In this document: one piece after another, positions 24,211 to 35,620 of the stretch
How the letters are laid out: every line of letters begins with the position of its first letter
Numbering within the stretch: position 1 is the first letter of the stretch
Position numbers and translations under genes: made by a program
The notes under the pieces: generated by a model
Database searches by the model: none
Told to the model about the DNA's origin: nothing
What the model saw: only the letters and a program-made list of their open reading frames with translations
Assembly (NCBI GenBank): GCA_040954595.2
Contig: CM082589.2
Coordinates: 1,178,001-1,242,000 of the forward strand
Reading direction: 5' to 3'
Source: Balanoglossus misakiensis
Lineage: Eukaryota; Hemichordata
DNA length: 64,000 bases

Positions 24211-25617
24211 ATGAAGCTTATAACGGTAGGTATTTTTATTTTATCTCATTTGACTTTTGTGTCAAACGTCTAAGAACATTTTCCCTTCCATTTTAGTTTA
24301 ATTTTATCATTTGTATTGAACATTGCAACATTATTCTCGCCCTCGCCCCTAGAAAAAGACAGCAAAAATCAATGTTGAGAAATGAGTTTAGTGTGAGCAG
24401 AGGACGAGCCTCATTCAGCTCTTAATCTTACGTAATCCAGCATTTGAAAAATGTCATGCAATTGTCTCGTATTATTTGATCAGATGTAAGCAATCGTGAC
24501 TCTGAGAAAGGTGGATTGCATAGAATTTGTTTTGAATTTACCACGCCCTAACTTTAATATCAACGCAGCCGACGTCAAAACATCCGATGTACATCAATCC
24601 AGGACAGAAACCTCCGGTCTGAGTTGTCTAGAGGGCGCTGTTGAAACATCCGCGATCAACAGGTGTCGCCTGTACGCGCACCGCTCCCTTCATATCAGGA
24701 ACATGATAGCTAGCTCACTAATTGCAAAAATCGGGGTTTTTTCAGGATCTGAGAAATAGTTATATTTTTCTGGACTTTTCTGGACGGAATGCAAAAATCA
24801 ACGTCGACTTTGGGCATTGCTGTTTCCTTGTTCCTCAAACGATCGAATAAACAATGACCTTTACTCCCATAGAAAGGACACTGCGCTAAAAATAACTATT
24901 AAATATGTACTGTTGGCATGTGGTATATATACTTGTATTTGAGCTGAAGTAGAGTTCTTGGCGATTTCGACGCAAACGCTCCTTGACTTTGGAATGTGTG
25001 TAAATACTCTTGAATTCCTGGTTTCTATTCAACAGGTGTTTCTTGCACTCACTTCAGCTCTGGCTCACAGCAATCCGCTGAAACGTGACGTCACTGAAAA
25101 CGGAGACACATGCGACGATGCTTGCATCCAGAAAATTGCAGACGACATCGAAAGGACGATGTACCCGTACAGCAACATGTTTGGTGTCCTTCCATTTGAA
25201 GAAATGCCAACGAGAAGACGAGCGTCAATTTTCCCGGAGTCCTGCACATCAAGAATCGAAGATCCAAGTCGGGCGCCCCCAGAAAAACGGAGTACCTGCC
25301 CTTATTATTACTCTCTTCATACAGAAGAAGACAGGATTCCAAAAACTCTCGCTCATGTCACGTGTGCTTGCGAGAACTGCATAAGCGATGACGGTTACTT
25401 CAGCCCTTTAAACACGTGCCAAGAAATCACACATCCGGTTCCGGTTTGGAAGAAGAAAGGCACCATGGAAAATGGGCTGTTTAAATATGCGCTGGAAATA
25501 ATCGACGTGCCGGTCACATGTGCATGTCTTCGTCCGTTGGAAAGATCTGTGAACGACACTCTCATCATGGCCCCGAGACGTCCAAGTCATTTGCTACCGC
25601 AAGGCTTGATTGGTTAA
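24211..25617 (+). CDS. interleukin-17 family cytokine (gene 3 of 3)
   Basis: Coding exons 24211-24225 (MKLIT) and 25036-25617 join in phase 0 (ACG|GTAGGT to CAACAG|GTG), giving 198 residues. The signal peptide is MKLIT plus VFLALTSALAHS, then NPLKRD, a possible dibasic cleavage site. The IL-17 core is STCPYYY, EEDRIP, CACENC, TCQEITHPVPVW and VPVTCACLRPLE, ending PQGLIG. It is a close paralogue of gene 2 in opposite orientation. Oddity: the Cys that gene 2 has at KGC is absent (KKKGTMENG), while gene 3 has an extra N-terminal Cys (DDACIQ where gene 2 has FDSYIQ). AATAAA repeats at about 26184-26195 suggest a 3' UTR of about 580 bases. A longer open frame from 24958 is intron read-through. Confidence 0.9.
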
Positions 25618-26209
25618 GACAGTCAAAGTTGCATAAAAGCCAGAAATGGGAAAGATTTCTGAAAATATTTTTAGTACAACTACGTTATAATAATGAATGT
25701 GTAACTTTTACTTCCTCAACTTCTAAGAAAACTTTCAGATTTATCTTCGCATCGAAGACATAGTTGCCGTGGTAAAGATACGGCCTTTAAAAAATGTTGT
25801 ATGCCAGGTGTGTACATTGGTCAGTCATTGTATGACGTACATCTATTCAAAGTCTTTCTTACGTTTATGAGACACGTGCTCACTTACATAACGACGAGCA
25901 CATACTGGGTAGATAGATACATAGATACATCCAATCGTATTAATATTTTTTCATAGCTTTTGCATGTTTCAGTGAAAGACAAACCCATTTGGATCTATTA
26001 CATTTGTTCAGAATTTTGTCTAGGTGTTAGAATGAATGTAGTTTTAAGTTTATATTTGTTTTGCATTGGATCTTTACCCCCATTATATAATAACACTGCC
26101 ATAAACGCATGGTTACGGATTTCTGAGTTGCAACACTATTGCCAACAGTTTGGAATGGTGAATTATGTTCAACAATCTGTCAAAATAAAAATAAAACTCT
26201 TCTATTTAT

Positions 26210-28500
26210 GACACCATACCTGTCATGTTCTGGTTACTTCATCTGAATATTATCACGTGATGAAACACGCAACGCATTGATAATATTAATTTCTAGTCAA
26301 TGCCAGATATGATGTCCTCGAATTTTATGTTTATAAACGGGATAAAATGATGCATGGACAGTAATCCCATTTAATATAAAAATCCTCCACATTGACAAAA
26401 AGAAAAAGACAATCAAATCACTTAGCCTACATGCATGATGTAACATGTGTTGTCGTTTATCCGCCGTTCATTCATTTCAGGAATAATTCGCTGATGTTGT
26501 TCAAACGATGACTTCATTATTACCATCGCCGATAAGGCGAGCCAAATAGTTAACAGCTTGTAACAACAACAGATACAGGCCAGGATTACATGAAAGCGGT
26601 GACGTCAAACAAATTCCTTTCACACGGTTCTCTACGCTGTCATGCCAATAGGCCATTTCATGACCTCTACATGACCTTACGCCCTCGTACTTTCGTCGGT
26701 AAGAATCCGTCAGGTTGACTAAAACCTCTACAAGAACTCTATACTTGCAGATGAAGTCAATAATTTATGTACTGGATTACAAAAGTTGCTCTTGTTTAGT
26801 CAACATGCACGGTTTTCATCTCAGAATATTGAATTTTGACAAAACCATACTGATGGAAGTACAAAAATGTAAGGTCATACAGGTGTCATGGCCTTTTCTA
26901 AGGATGTAATTTCTGTACAAGAATGTGTAGAGTAGAAAAGCCAGCATTTGATAAATACACATGGCACTAAACCTCCGCGGAGCACTACATGTAGGAACGT
27001 GAAGAGATTTTAAACATTTTGGTGACAGACTAGAATGAATATAGATGCCTTGCAATTGTAGCAAAAGAACGCTGACATTATAATTTTTTAAAGACATTTA
27101 AAGAAGGTCAGACATCTTTGAAATACACAGAGTTTATCCCTGTATATAAATTCTAAGCACACAATCAGACTTATTTCCAGCAGTATTCGAATCACACAAA
27201 AGGTGATCCATGTTGTATAGAAGACATGCAATGCATCGAAATGTCCGATGTCATATGGTAAAACCTTGCAAACGTGTAAAAAAGCTTTTCATATAATGCC
27301 AGCATTTCCACAGCTCTATTGTCACTTTCGATCTGCGTTAATTCCATCATTTCAAAAGCCTGACCACCAAAATGCCAGAGTTGTGTGGATACAGAACTCT
27401 TTGTGATGGGATTATGCTGAATTTGTGTGAAAGATGAGTTAATCTAGCCATCGGATGATGTCGGTAAACTGCAAATATTTTTATAAGCTTTTGCGTGTCT
27501 GTACATTATGTCATTCATGTGCCTGGTGAACGCCCTTTTGGAAAAGTTCCCAATAAATGCAATCACATAACAAAAATAAATCATCACACAAGTTTCACCA
27601 AATGTAGTTTACCAAATTAAAGATATATCAAGGCACCTACTTACCTACCGATGTAAACACACAAAGGATAACAGATGTGCACATGACGTTGTCTGTGTCA
27701 AAGTGCCCCACTTTGGTTCAAAGGCTCCAGACTTTACTTTCTACAACCAACACGTCATTGTTGCTGTGGTAAAATGTAATCCCCTGCAAGCAAAGACAAC
27801 ATCATGTCATGTAAAGGCTAGTCGCGACAGAGTTTAGGTTCAAGGAGGTAAGTTCAAGGACTCGTGTGTCCACAATGAAAGTAGATACGGCGACAGTGAG
27901 AACTTGGGTACAGTTTCAGTCGTCAGATGCACGTAAGATGCAACACTTGCAATATGAAGACCCATTGCTGTCAAACCTCATTCTACACTTTTATGGTAAA
28001 CAACGTGTGCCAGTACCTATAATACATATATAACTGGCAAAAGCACCTATTAATACATCTCTCACTTCTGACAGTGAACGGGTCACAGTTCGAACACCTT
28101 GACTGGGTTAGCATAAGACTAACCCTGAACTTTATACAAAAGTGTAAAATGTTAAATGTGGCAACTCTCATACAAATAACTATATCAACTTGCAACGCTT
28201 GACATATTTTTTTTCATAAAGAACTACACAGCTAGCCTTGGGCGATCAGGGTATTTTGTTCTGATGTCTTTCAAGCGACATACACCAACGAAGAAAGGGG
28301 AAGCTGGTGCCATATTTTCATTGTAACCTGTAGAAGGATTATGAATTCAAATTCATTGCATACAACGCAACAATCGTCTGAATCGTTTTAAAATCACGAA
28401 AAACTTTTCAACAAGTATGATTGACATAAATGCAGTGACCACGTGACTTTTCATTTCACTTATATCAAGTTGAGTTTGAAAGTTGTCAGGCAGATCAGAC
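26210..28500. other. intergenic, no gene recognised
   Basis: Only short, unsupported open frames. No repeats of note. Confidence 0.45.
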
Positions 28501-28538
28501 GACTACACCAACTGGGCAGTCTTGACCAAACAGTGAAG

Positions 28539-30478
28539 ATGAAGTCTAGTGGTTACATCGTGCTGTTGTTTGTTGCGCTTTGCGTAAGTATATTTGAACT
28601 TGCATAGAAAGTGATTGAGCATCAGATACATTGGAAAATATCATCTCACCGAAGATATACAAACCTTCAGTAAGTTTACGTCCTGTAGAAATGATCTAGT
28701 CTAGTCGTAACCTTCCACGGGGTTCTCTGAAAGACAAGTAAAGAAAATAGGGTTCTCATTTTGCTAATTCTCTCTCTCTCTCCATCCCTCCCCCTCCTCT
28801 CTCTCTCTTCCTCCCTCGCCCTCCTCTCTATCTTTCGATGTATGTTCATGCTTCTCCCCAGGCATCCAACCTCGTTGCCGCCAAAAAGCCAGCAGGTAAA
28901 ATAGTCATCTTATTTTTTTCCGGTTTTCCCATTGTAAAGTAAAAGGAACATCGCCGTTGTTCAAAGTAGGACTTACGTCGCCAATGTGTGTAACACCTTT
29001 GGAAAGCATGATCGACTTACAGCCGCAAGACCGATTTCAACAAATGATTTGGATTTACGAAAAATCGTCTTTACTATTGAAAAGTTAATATACACAGCAA
29101 ACATTACCCGGTCCTGGGTGTTGGGAGTGTGCGATCGACAAATGTGGATGCAGTCATTACTGAATGATCTTGTGTATTTTTCTTTCCAATGCACAGGTGG
29201 CAATGGCGGAGGTGGTGGTAATGGCGGTGGTGGTGGTGGTGCCAATGGCGGAGGTGGTGCAAATGGAGGTGGTGGGGGTGCCAATGGAGGTGGAGGAGGA
29301 GGAGGAAAGAGTGAGCATTCAAATTATTACTTTTTGAATTTGACAAGAACAATTCAAGAATATCTGCAGATAACACGTATGCATTCACAGATTCTGTTTT
29401 CCGTGCGATATTAGTCTGACAATCGACTGATTAGATTTTGGTAGGTACGGCTTGCATATCTAAAGAAGTTATCCAATATTATTCATTTTGACGATGATAC
29501 ACTTACCCTTTTCAGAACCTGGCACCAAGGGTGATCCGCACATAACAACTTTCGATGGACGCTTCTTCAACTACCAGGGACTTTGCTGGCACACTCTGGC
29601 TCAAGATTGCAGCGGTTCTGTGCCTAAATTCAGCATCAATGCTCGATTCGATGTCCGCTTCGTCGATCCGGAGATCAAGACGAGGACTGTGGAAGCCATG
29701 GTAACTGTTGGCACTGAATCCATAACACTGACAGAAGAAAACGAGATCTTTGTAAGTATAACATTAGCTTCTGTTGAACATTGCAGTCGTGGTAGAACCC
29801 ATAACATTGATCGTTATAAAACACTTTACATTTGTAATTGTGTTGGTCACAAAAGTCAATGAATGGCCATTGGTAGATGTCGTTATGTGCAAATACTGTG
29901 TTCAAGAACTTTAGTTCTTTGCGTTTCTATGTTTGGCTGGATGTGATATGTTTGGTAACTTTATTTCAGGTCAATGGGAACATAATGGCCGAAGTGGGAC
30001 AACCTGAGAACATGGATGTCCGCGAAGCTAATGGCGAAATCAGCGTACTCCTCAAAGACTTTGGTCTGGAGGCAATATGGTCTGGCCCCGGTCACAGACT
30101 GTACGTTAACAACCTTAATGGTCTGAAACATGACGGACTGTGTGGTCTCCTTGGCAACGCTGATGGCGACCCGAAGAACGATTTCCAAACTCCAGATGGC
30201 AGTATGACTGACGATGCTGATGTGTTTGGAGACAGCTGGAGAGTGGAATCCATGACGTGAGTGATTTGTTTACATCATTTGCATATTTTAGAAATCCATA
30301 TGACGTATTATACTTGGGTATAAAAACAAATGTCTGTTCAAGTTACGTTTTGTATTTCACTGGAAACCACTCAATTAAAAAGGACATCCACTACATCTTC
30401 ACTAGAAAATGTAAATGATTTATAAATATTTATAAATTAAAGGTTCTAATGTTATGATCTTTTCCTTTCAGATGTTAA
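28539..30478 (+). CDS. small secreted protein, Gly-rich spacer plus von Willebrand factor D domain
   Basis: Six coding exons (28539-28583, 28862-28895, 29197-29310, 29516-29751, 29970-30256, 30472-30478) give 240 residues, with phases consistent throughout. MKSSGYIVLLFVALC starts a signal peptide. Residues about 27-63 are almost all Gly with Asn and Ala (GGGGAN-type units). A single VWD domain follows to the end: GDPHITTFDG, FNYQGLCWHT, then LCGLLGNADGDPKNDF, PDG and FGDSW. The usual vicinal CGLC of VWD domains is CGLL here. The last exon adds only the end of a Thr codon, Cys and the stop. It is probably a structural or mucus-type extracellular protein by analogy with other VWD proteins; no specific function can be read. 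AATAAA lies near 30632. It is a tandem paralogue of the gene at 32259-37540. Confidence 0.85.
28768..28850 (+). repeat. CT-rich low-complexity tract
   Basis: Runs of TCTC and CCTCC in the first intron of the VWD gene, shortly before the exon 2 acceptor. Confidence 0.7.
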
Positions 30479-30649
30479 ATCCAGTAGTTGAACCTGAAGG
30501 GTTGCAGTGTAATATATTTAAACAGTGAATACCAAAGACATCGTACTCCTAATAATATTATCAACATTCTCTTGTCTTTAAGCGTCAGGTTTATCCTGAA
30601 TTGAACTTCTGATAGATTTGACACTGAATAGAATAAAGTACCAATAATA

Positions 30650-31716
30650 GAATTCTGCACTTTGTCGTTTAATTATTACAACATTATGTGGGAGTATTGT
30701 ACCACTATGGAACACCACAGTGAAATCTAACTGATGTACATGTATATAGCAACTGTACGTGACGTATGGAACCCATACACGCAGTCGCAGATAAGACGAC
30801 ACAACCCTTTACGTACGTCAGGCCTACTGCCATGATTTCTATCTTGCTATTTTTCTTTGCTCACTGGCCAAAGCTTTTTAAAAGAATACTGAACACATAC
30901 AAACATACAATTACATACTACTATTTTAGAATCTTTTGACGAGAAAAAACACCAAGCTACGTTCACGAACAAAATTCCATATTTGGACCCTTTAGATGAT
31001 CATTTACCGGACTCGAGCATTATAAGTTCATCCACAGAGAATTAGGACTGTTTTTGTTGTATTTTGAACCAATCACCGGTGGTCCACAAATTCCAAAACA
31101 GAAACCTGAACCATATGTTAAATATTTTCCTGTATTTACACATTCTAATCCAACACACAAATAGAAGATTTTTTAATCCTCTAATCCTGTAGCTTTGTTC
31201 TAGTAGAGTCTGATAAGGGTAACACATTATTAAGTACCTTATGGACAGGATAAAGTTGCTTGTGACAAGTGATTGGGCAGGAAAGAATTCTTGAGACACA
31301 AATCAAAATTAATTTTACCAACTCACCATACAAATACCAACACAGGTATCAATGTTATCATCGGTGATCTTCCAACAAGAGTGGTAATCGATTGATAGAC
31401 ATCTGTCGCTCGGCAACATGAAACTCTACCCTGTTGGAACAGACAAATAAGAACCATGTCAGCCGGGTAAACCAGGGTATTGATAACTCATCCAGCATTA
31501 CTGGGCCTTGTTCAAACATCAGTACAACCGTGGTTGTACATTCTATATGCTTGGCGGGGGGTCAGAAACTTTTCTTTGAAACACAGCAAAAACGCCGTTA
31601 AAATTAATTTCACAAAACTTCTCGCAGAGTACTTGGATTTTGCATGTACTGTCTACTTACTCGAAAACAAATTGTTCAAGTTGCATTCCTGCACTTTTTG
31701 CTGAACGGTGTTGTTG

Positions 31717-31764
<48 letters not shown>

Positions 31765-31765
31765 C

Positions 31766-31810
<45 letters not shown>

Positions 31811-32258
31811 AAACGCAGTTATGTGTACTACGATAAAAGCAAGGTTCGGTCAACGAAAACAAATCATTGTCCATACTGATAAAATGGTTACATTTTCAAC
31901 TTATGAATACCGCAACAATCTCATCTTTCATGCAAAACAACTTTTTCCATGGTAATCCCCATTCACTTATAGTTTCACTTCAAATCTTATGATCTCAAAA
32001 GGGTATCATTTCAACCGATCGATCATGAGCATTGTTCTTACAGATTAAAGAGGGAATCTGAACGGAAATGGCGAATGAAACATTTGTGATTGGCATTCTC
32101 TCTATCGATCTTCTGAGATCCTCATTGTGTTTATATTCCGAGATTGAGAGACTTGCAAGCACATCTGACTTGACTGTCAGCAAAGAAACAGTCCTCTGTT
32201 GGAAAGTGGTTGTGTACCTTCTATTGCTGCAAAGGACGTTTTCTTCAAGACCACCAAG
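30650..32258. other. intergenic between the two VWD genes
   Basis: Contains the GAT microsatellite at 31718-31807. Otherwise no gene or site recognised. The promoter of the second VWD gene must lie at its right end, but no clear TATA box was seen. Confidence 0.45.
31718..31807 (+). repeat. (GAT)30 microsatellite
   Basis: Thirty GAT units with a single GAC interruption. Poly-Asp and poly-Met open frames across it are artefacts of the repeat. Confidence 0.95.
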
Positions 32259-35200
32259 ATGAGGAATGTTACTTGCCTCGTACTGCTTGTGGTTATCATT
32301 GTAGTAAGTAAACAACACATTTTGTCATTTTCCTGACGTATTCTTATGTTGTATATGAATTTAAAATACAAACATAAATAGAAAATACTATTTCCACCCT
32401 ACTTTTTCAGTTAGAGGGTCTAAATTGCGTAAAATACTGAGTCAGCATTTTCCTAGTACTCCCTGTGCTAAACTTTCTCTATGGGAGAAATATCTGAACG
32501 GCTGCATCACAAAATCAAGTATGAGTGTTTCCTTTACATCACAAAGTAATAATTCATTTCGAAGACAAAACGAAGGTCCATAACAGATTGAGTTTATTAG
32601 CAGCACACTTTGGAAAATGTAGTACAGCAAGTACAAGCAAAAAGTACGTACATCAGAAGCAAAATTATTCCATAGACACAGGACGACAACACATTTTCAG
32701 TTCCCTGGTGGCATCCAAGATTTTCAGTTATTGTCCTCAACTTCGTCACAAATCTAACTGTAATATTCATTCTTATTCTCAAATAACTCTATTGACAACT
32801 TTCCCCCAATACGTAAGGACCTTCAAGCCAGACATGCAGTCACGTGCAACATATTGTAAATGAATGAAAGAAAGAAAGAATGAACGAATGTAAAGTGCCT
32901 TTGTGGAGGAGGGGTTGATGTACTTAATGTAACAGCAGGTTCCCCTGGTAGTTCCATTCACCTGAATAAAGCCTATTAACATTAAGCTCCTTAGCAAGTG
33001 ACAGATGGTACTGTTTTGATCCGATTAGAATTCTGTTATTTTTGTGCACTGTGCCGTTTGTTTTTCAAGTAATCCATCTACCAAGACATGGTTTTCATTC
33101 CAGTTCAAAGCAATTGTTGCAGACTTCGCAATGTCAAACAGAGCTTTCTGTCGAAGACTTATCAATGTCAAACAGGAGTTTTCCTGTTATATTCATGATT
33201 ATTCAGAGAAAAGAATTTCGACACATTCTTTTACATCTGAAGATGGTTACATGTCACAAAAGAGGATAATACCAAAAATCACCATCTGTTTTCGTTAACA
33301 GGCCTTCGAGAGCGTACCATCGCAGAGCTTTCGAATTCCCAAGTTCAGATTACCGAAACCTAAGATGTCTATACCGAAATTCACCAAACCCAAATTCACT
33401 GTACCAAAGTTCAACCTACCTAAACCCAAACTACCCAAGATCAGTGTGCCCAAAATCAGTGTGCCCAAGATCAGCATTCCAAAACCGAAATTACCCCCAA
33501 TCATACCTAAATTCGATTTCCCCAAAATCAACATTCCTAAACCACAATTGCCAGATATCCGCATACCGAAAATGGGTAAGTTGTTCATTAAAATCATTTG
33601 ACTATATGTTAGCAATATACATCAGGGCACAGCAGAGGGCCAGACCAGTGCACAGGTGCCTGTAGATAAAGAACTACAGCGAAGGACTATAGGCCAGTGT
33701 ATGTGCAAAGCATGGATGGTGAATGATTCTATGCAATGCCATAGTGATTCTGAAATACACACAATAGTTGTAGATTTCGCAGTTAATGTGCATATATCCA
33801 TACAAATTAATACATCTGCCATCTGTATAGCTGTGTCATCATGTAAACAAGCTAAAGATCATGATCATAAGTATTTTGCACTGATTCTTCTGTTCTGATC
33901 TATCTCAACAATTACAGATTTTCCTGGAATGGGCGTACCCCACGTCATTAAGCGTAAGAATATAAATTTCATATTTTGTTGGAGATATATTCTTATTTTA
34001 CAGTATATTGTCATATCACATGTACCTATTCTCTATAATCTCTTTCTCCATTTATATCCGCACTAATGATTAAAAATGTATGTAGAGAAAAGAATTCCTA
34101 TCAAAGAGCAACCGAGAAATAGCTCATTATATTTGTTATATTTAAGAATCAACCTATGTTTTGTATTTTATAGCTATCATTGACCTTGTGGGAGGAAGAT
34201 TGGGCAAAGGTAAGATGTCATCTAAGATTAAACACAAATGAAATGAGGTTTAAACCCAGCAACACTTCCTTGCAGTTGCATGAATGTTTTCATAGACATT
34301 TAAATCAGATTATATAACGTGAAACAAGTTAGAATTTAGTTACGAGACTGATGTTTTATATGTACAAGCACTTCAGCATTACAACTGATGAAAAGCTGTT
34401 TTCTTTTTTTGCTTAAACAGTTGGGGGCGCTCTGCATGCTGTGGACGTCATTGAAAATGTAAAAGAGAGAGAACATCTGGACTCTAAATTGGGTAGAGGT
34501 GAGTGTTCCATGTAAATACAATACAATACAATACAATACAATACAATACAATACAATACAATACAACACAACACAACACAACACAACACAACACAACACA
34601 ACACAACACAACACAACACAATACAATACAATACAATACAATACAATACAATACAATACATTTTGGTTGTATATGTGTTTCATAACTATAGGTGATAGTT
34701 GCCTGAATTGACATTAACTAAGTCTTACTTTCTCAACAGTTGATGAGGCTATCCACGCTATTGACAAAATTCACAAAGTTACGGACCAGAAACAGTTGGA
34801 CGAGAGACTGGAAAAAAGTAAGTGTCGAAATTTGATGCTGGAATTGATCTCAATTATAAATAACCAAAGTTGTCCCCATCAAGGACATTTATAACAAACA
34901 TGTTCTCTATCTACATGGGAACTATTCAAAATGAAGTTGCAGATTTCATTTATCAGACATTACTGTGGTAGTTATTGTTATAATATCATGTTTGCATTTT
35001 TTTTTAACAGTTGAAGATGCGTTTCATATCATTGATGAAATTGAGAAAGTGAAAGAGGAAACGCACCTGGAAGAGAAACTAGAAGAAAGTATGTATTAGT
35101 TCAGCTATAATTTCCTCAAATATCTAGCTTATGAATGGGTGCATATTGATGAATTACTAACACTGTTTCCATTGTATTATGTTAACAGTCCAAGACGCGT

Positions 35201-35566
35201 TCAATACTATTGACACTATTGAACGAATCAGGAATCAAGAGAATCTAGACAAGACATTGGAGAAAAGTAAGTAATAATAGAAGTCTAGTGTTACCTCAGA
35301 AGATGTAGGCATAGGAATGGATATAAATTTCCATCATAAAGCATGAAACATATGAGAATACCTTTTCTGGACGAAAAGGGCTTTACCTTGTCTAAAGGTA
35401 TGGTCTGGTGTATGATTTGTCTAAAAGTTTTGTGTTTTGTTTATTGCAGTCAGACATGACCTTGAAGAAGTAGGAGACAACCCAGATCTGGAGGAAATCA
35501 TTAGAGATCAAAGTAAGACTTGTAATATAGAAAAGAGAGGATTGGAACAATTTGTATGTCCTCTGT

Positions 35567-35620
<54 letters not shown>

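Noticed and set aside
28973-29388. Pro-rich and His-rich frames opposite the Gly-rich exon
   Set aside because: Antisense translations of the GGN repeats of the VWD gene.
31640-31955. Poly-Asp and poly-Met open frames
   Set aside because: Created by the GAT microsatellite.
33295-33615. 106-residue - strand frame rich in LGLG repeats
   Set aside because: Antisense of the Pro-Lys repeat exon.
34336-34714. Repetitive CIVLY and TIQYN frames
   Set aside because: Created by the pentanucleotide microsatellite within an intron.
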